Part shown: piece by piece, positions 9,827-10,052 of the stretch
Numbering within the stretch: position 1 is the stretch's first letter
Layout: each line of letters begins with the position of its first letter
Source: Baffinella frigidus
Taxonomy: Eukaryota > Cryptophyceae > Cryptomonadales > Baffinellaceae
NCBI GenBank assembly: GCA_026770585.1
Contig: MU646964.1
Location: 2,562 to 12,613, forward strand
DNA length: 10,052 bases
Reading direction: 5' to 3'
Translations under genes and position numbers: made by a program
Notes under the pieces: generated by a model
The model's database searches: none
Told to the model about the DNA's origin: nothing
The model's input: the letters and a program-made list of their open reading frames with translations, nothing else

Positions 9827-9876
9827 TTGAAGGAAGGCCTCTCCTTCTCTTCCATCAAGTAGCTCGACCCCCTTCG
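9827..9876 (+). pseudogene. decayed copy of GLSFSPIKWLDPL block with a stop
   Basis: The frame reads LKEGLSFSSIK, then a TAG where the intact copies have TGG (W), then LDPLR. The donor is changed from CTTAGGTC to CTTCGGGTC. A one-base W-to-stop change and a lost donor mark this copy as dead. Confidence 0.65.
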
Positions 9877-9886
9877 GGTCTTCCCC

Positions 9887-9916
9887 AAACACAGCGGACG
9901 TGAATGGTTTAAAAAG
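9887..9916 (+). mobile_element. possible TIR end abutting telomere-like array
   Basis: AACACAGCGGACGTGAATGG resembles the CCACACAGCGGACTTCGAAG end. No partner is found before the window ends, and the telomere-like array starts within 20 bases. Confidence 0.35.
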
Positions 9917-10052
9917 AACCCTCAACCCTAAGCCCTAAACCTTAAATCCTAAACCCTGAACCCTAAACCCTAAACCTCACACCCTAAACCCTAAACCCTC
10001 AACTCTAAATCCTCAACCCTCAACTCTAAACCCTAAACCCCAAACCCCAAAC
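9917..10052 (+). repeat. interstitial or subtelomeric (CCCTAAA)n array, open at window end
   Basis: Mixed CCCTAAA, CCCTCAA, CCTTAAAT and CCCCAAA units run to the last base. The degeneracy argues against a functional chromosome end at this point, but a true telomere could lie beyond. Confidence 0.88.

Noticed and set aside
9917-10052. True chromosome end at the right border
   Set aside because: The repeats are too degenerate and mixed, and similar arrays lie far inside the window.

Overview
This window looks like repeat-dense nuclear DNA of a eukaryote. The evidence is interstitial arrays of the seven-base telomere motif CCCTAAA/TTTAGGG in both orientations, long CA, CT, GA and GT microsatellites, many inverted repeats, and short coding blocks with GT-AG splice-like borders. 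The telomere motif is the plant, green-alga and chromerid/dinoflagellate type. An alga or alga-related protist is my best guess, but the sequence does not fix the taxon. No prokaryotic operon, rRNA, tRNA or CRISPR array is visible, and no complete gene is present.

Layout. Bases 1-945 hold a nested inverted repeat and one copy of a dispersed repeat. A telomere-type array lies at 956-1093 between two 11-base direct repeats. A near-perfect foldback with 80-base arms lies at 1175-1348. A small ORF starting at 1868 is cut into by a terminal-inverted-repeat (TIR) element. From 2160 to 3600 there are paired repeats, a long CA tract and an inverted TTTAGGG array enclosed by a 24-base inverted repeat. 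From 3630 to 9880, short exon-like blocks recur in two to five copies. They are separated by small TIR/hairpin elements, minisatellites and microsatellites. Bases 7401-7653 and 9917-10052 are long degenerate telomere-like arrays.

Coding content. At least six distinct exon-like blocks can be recognised, all on the + strand: (1) SVEYGEDG...DHPEAVH, (2) a C2-like segment NPGWQTLEIGVYDRD...AAGK, (3) EKESIESPIYGKDG, (4) TIVTLDLLAKSGAR, (5) MDAGILGAAYVVGED...LIVQ, and (6) AEHCGVKAATDVPK...GLSFSPIKWLDPL. Several have a clean acceptor, a clean donor, or both. Most occur next to truncated, frameshifted or interrupted copies of themselves. The shared strand suggests one large multi-exon gene, or a cluster of relatives, repeatedly duplicated and broken by repeats. 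I cannot name the protein; only the C2-like segment hints at a family.

Mobile DNA. Two groups of small non-autonomous elements stand out. One has TIRs resembling CCACACAGCGGGCTACGAAG or CCACACGAGGCTAC, often with an internal hairpin whose arms differ between copies. The other is a set of longer foldbacks. Two insertions can be read against uninterrupted or rejoinable sequence: the foldback at 9521-9690 splits a copy of block 6, and the TIR element at 6247-6457 splits an exon-like block between repeats of GAGTGCGTCCAC.
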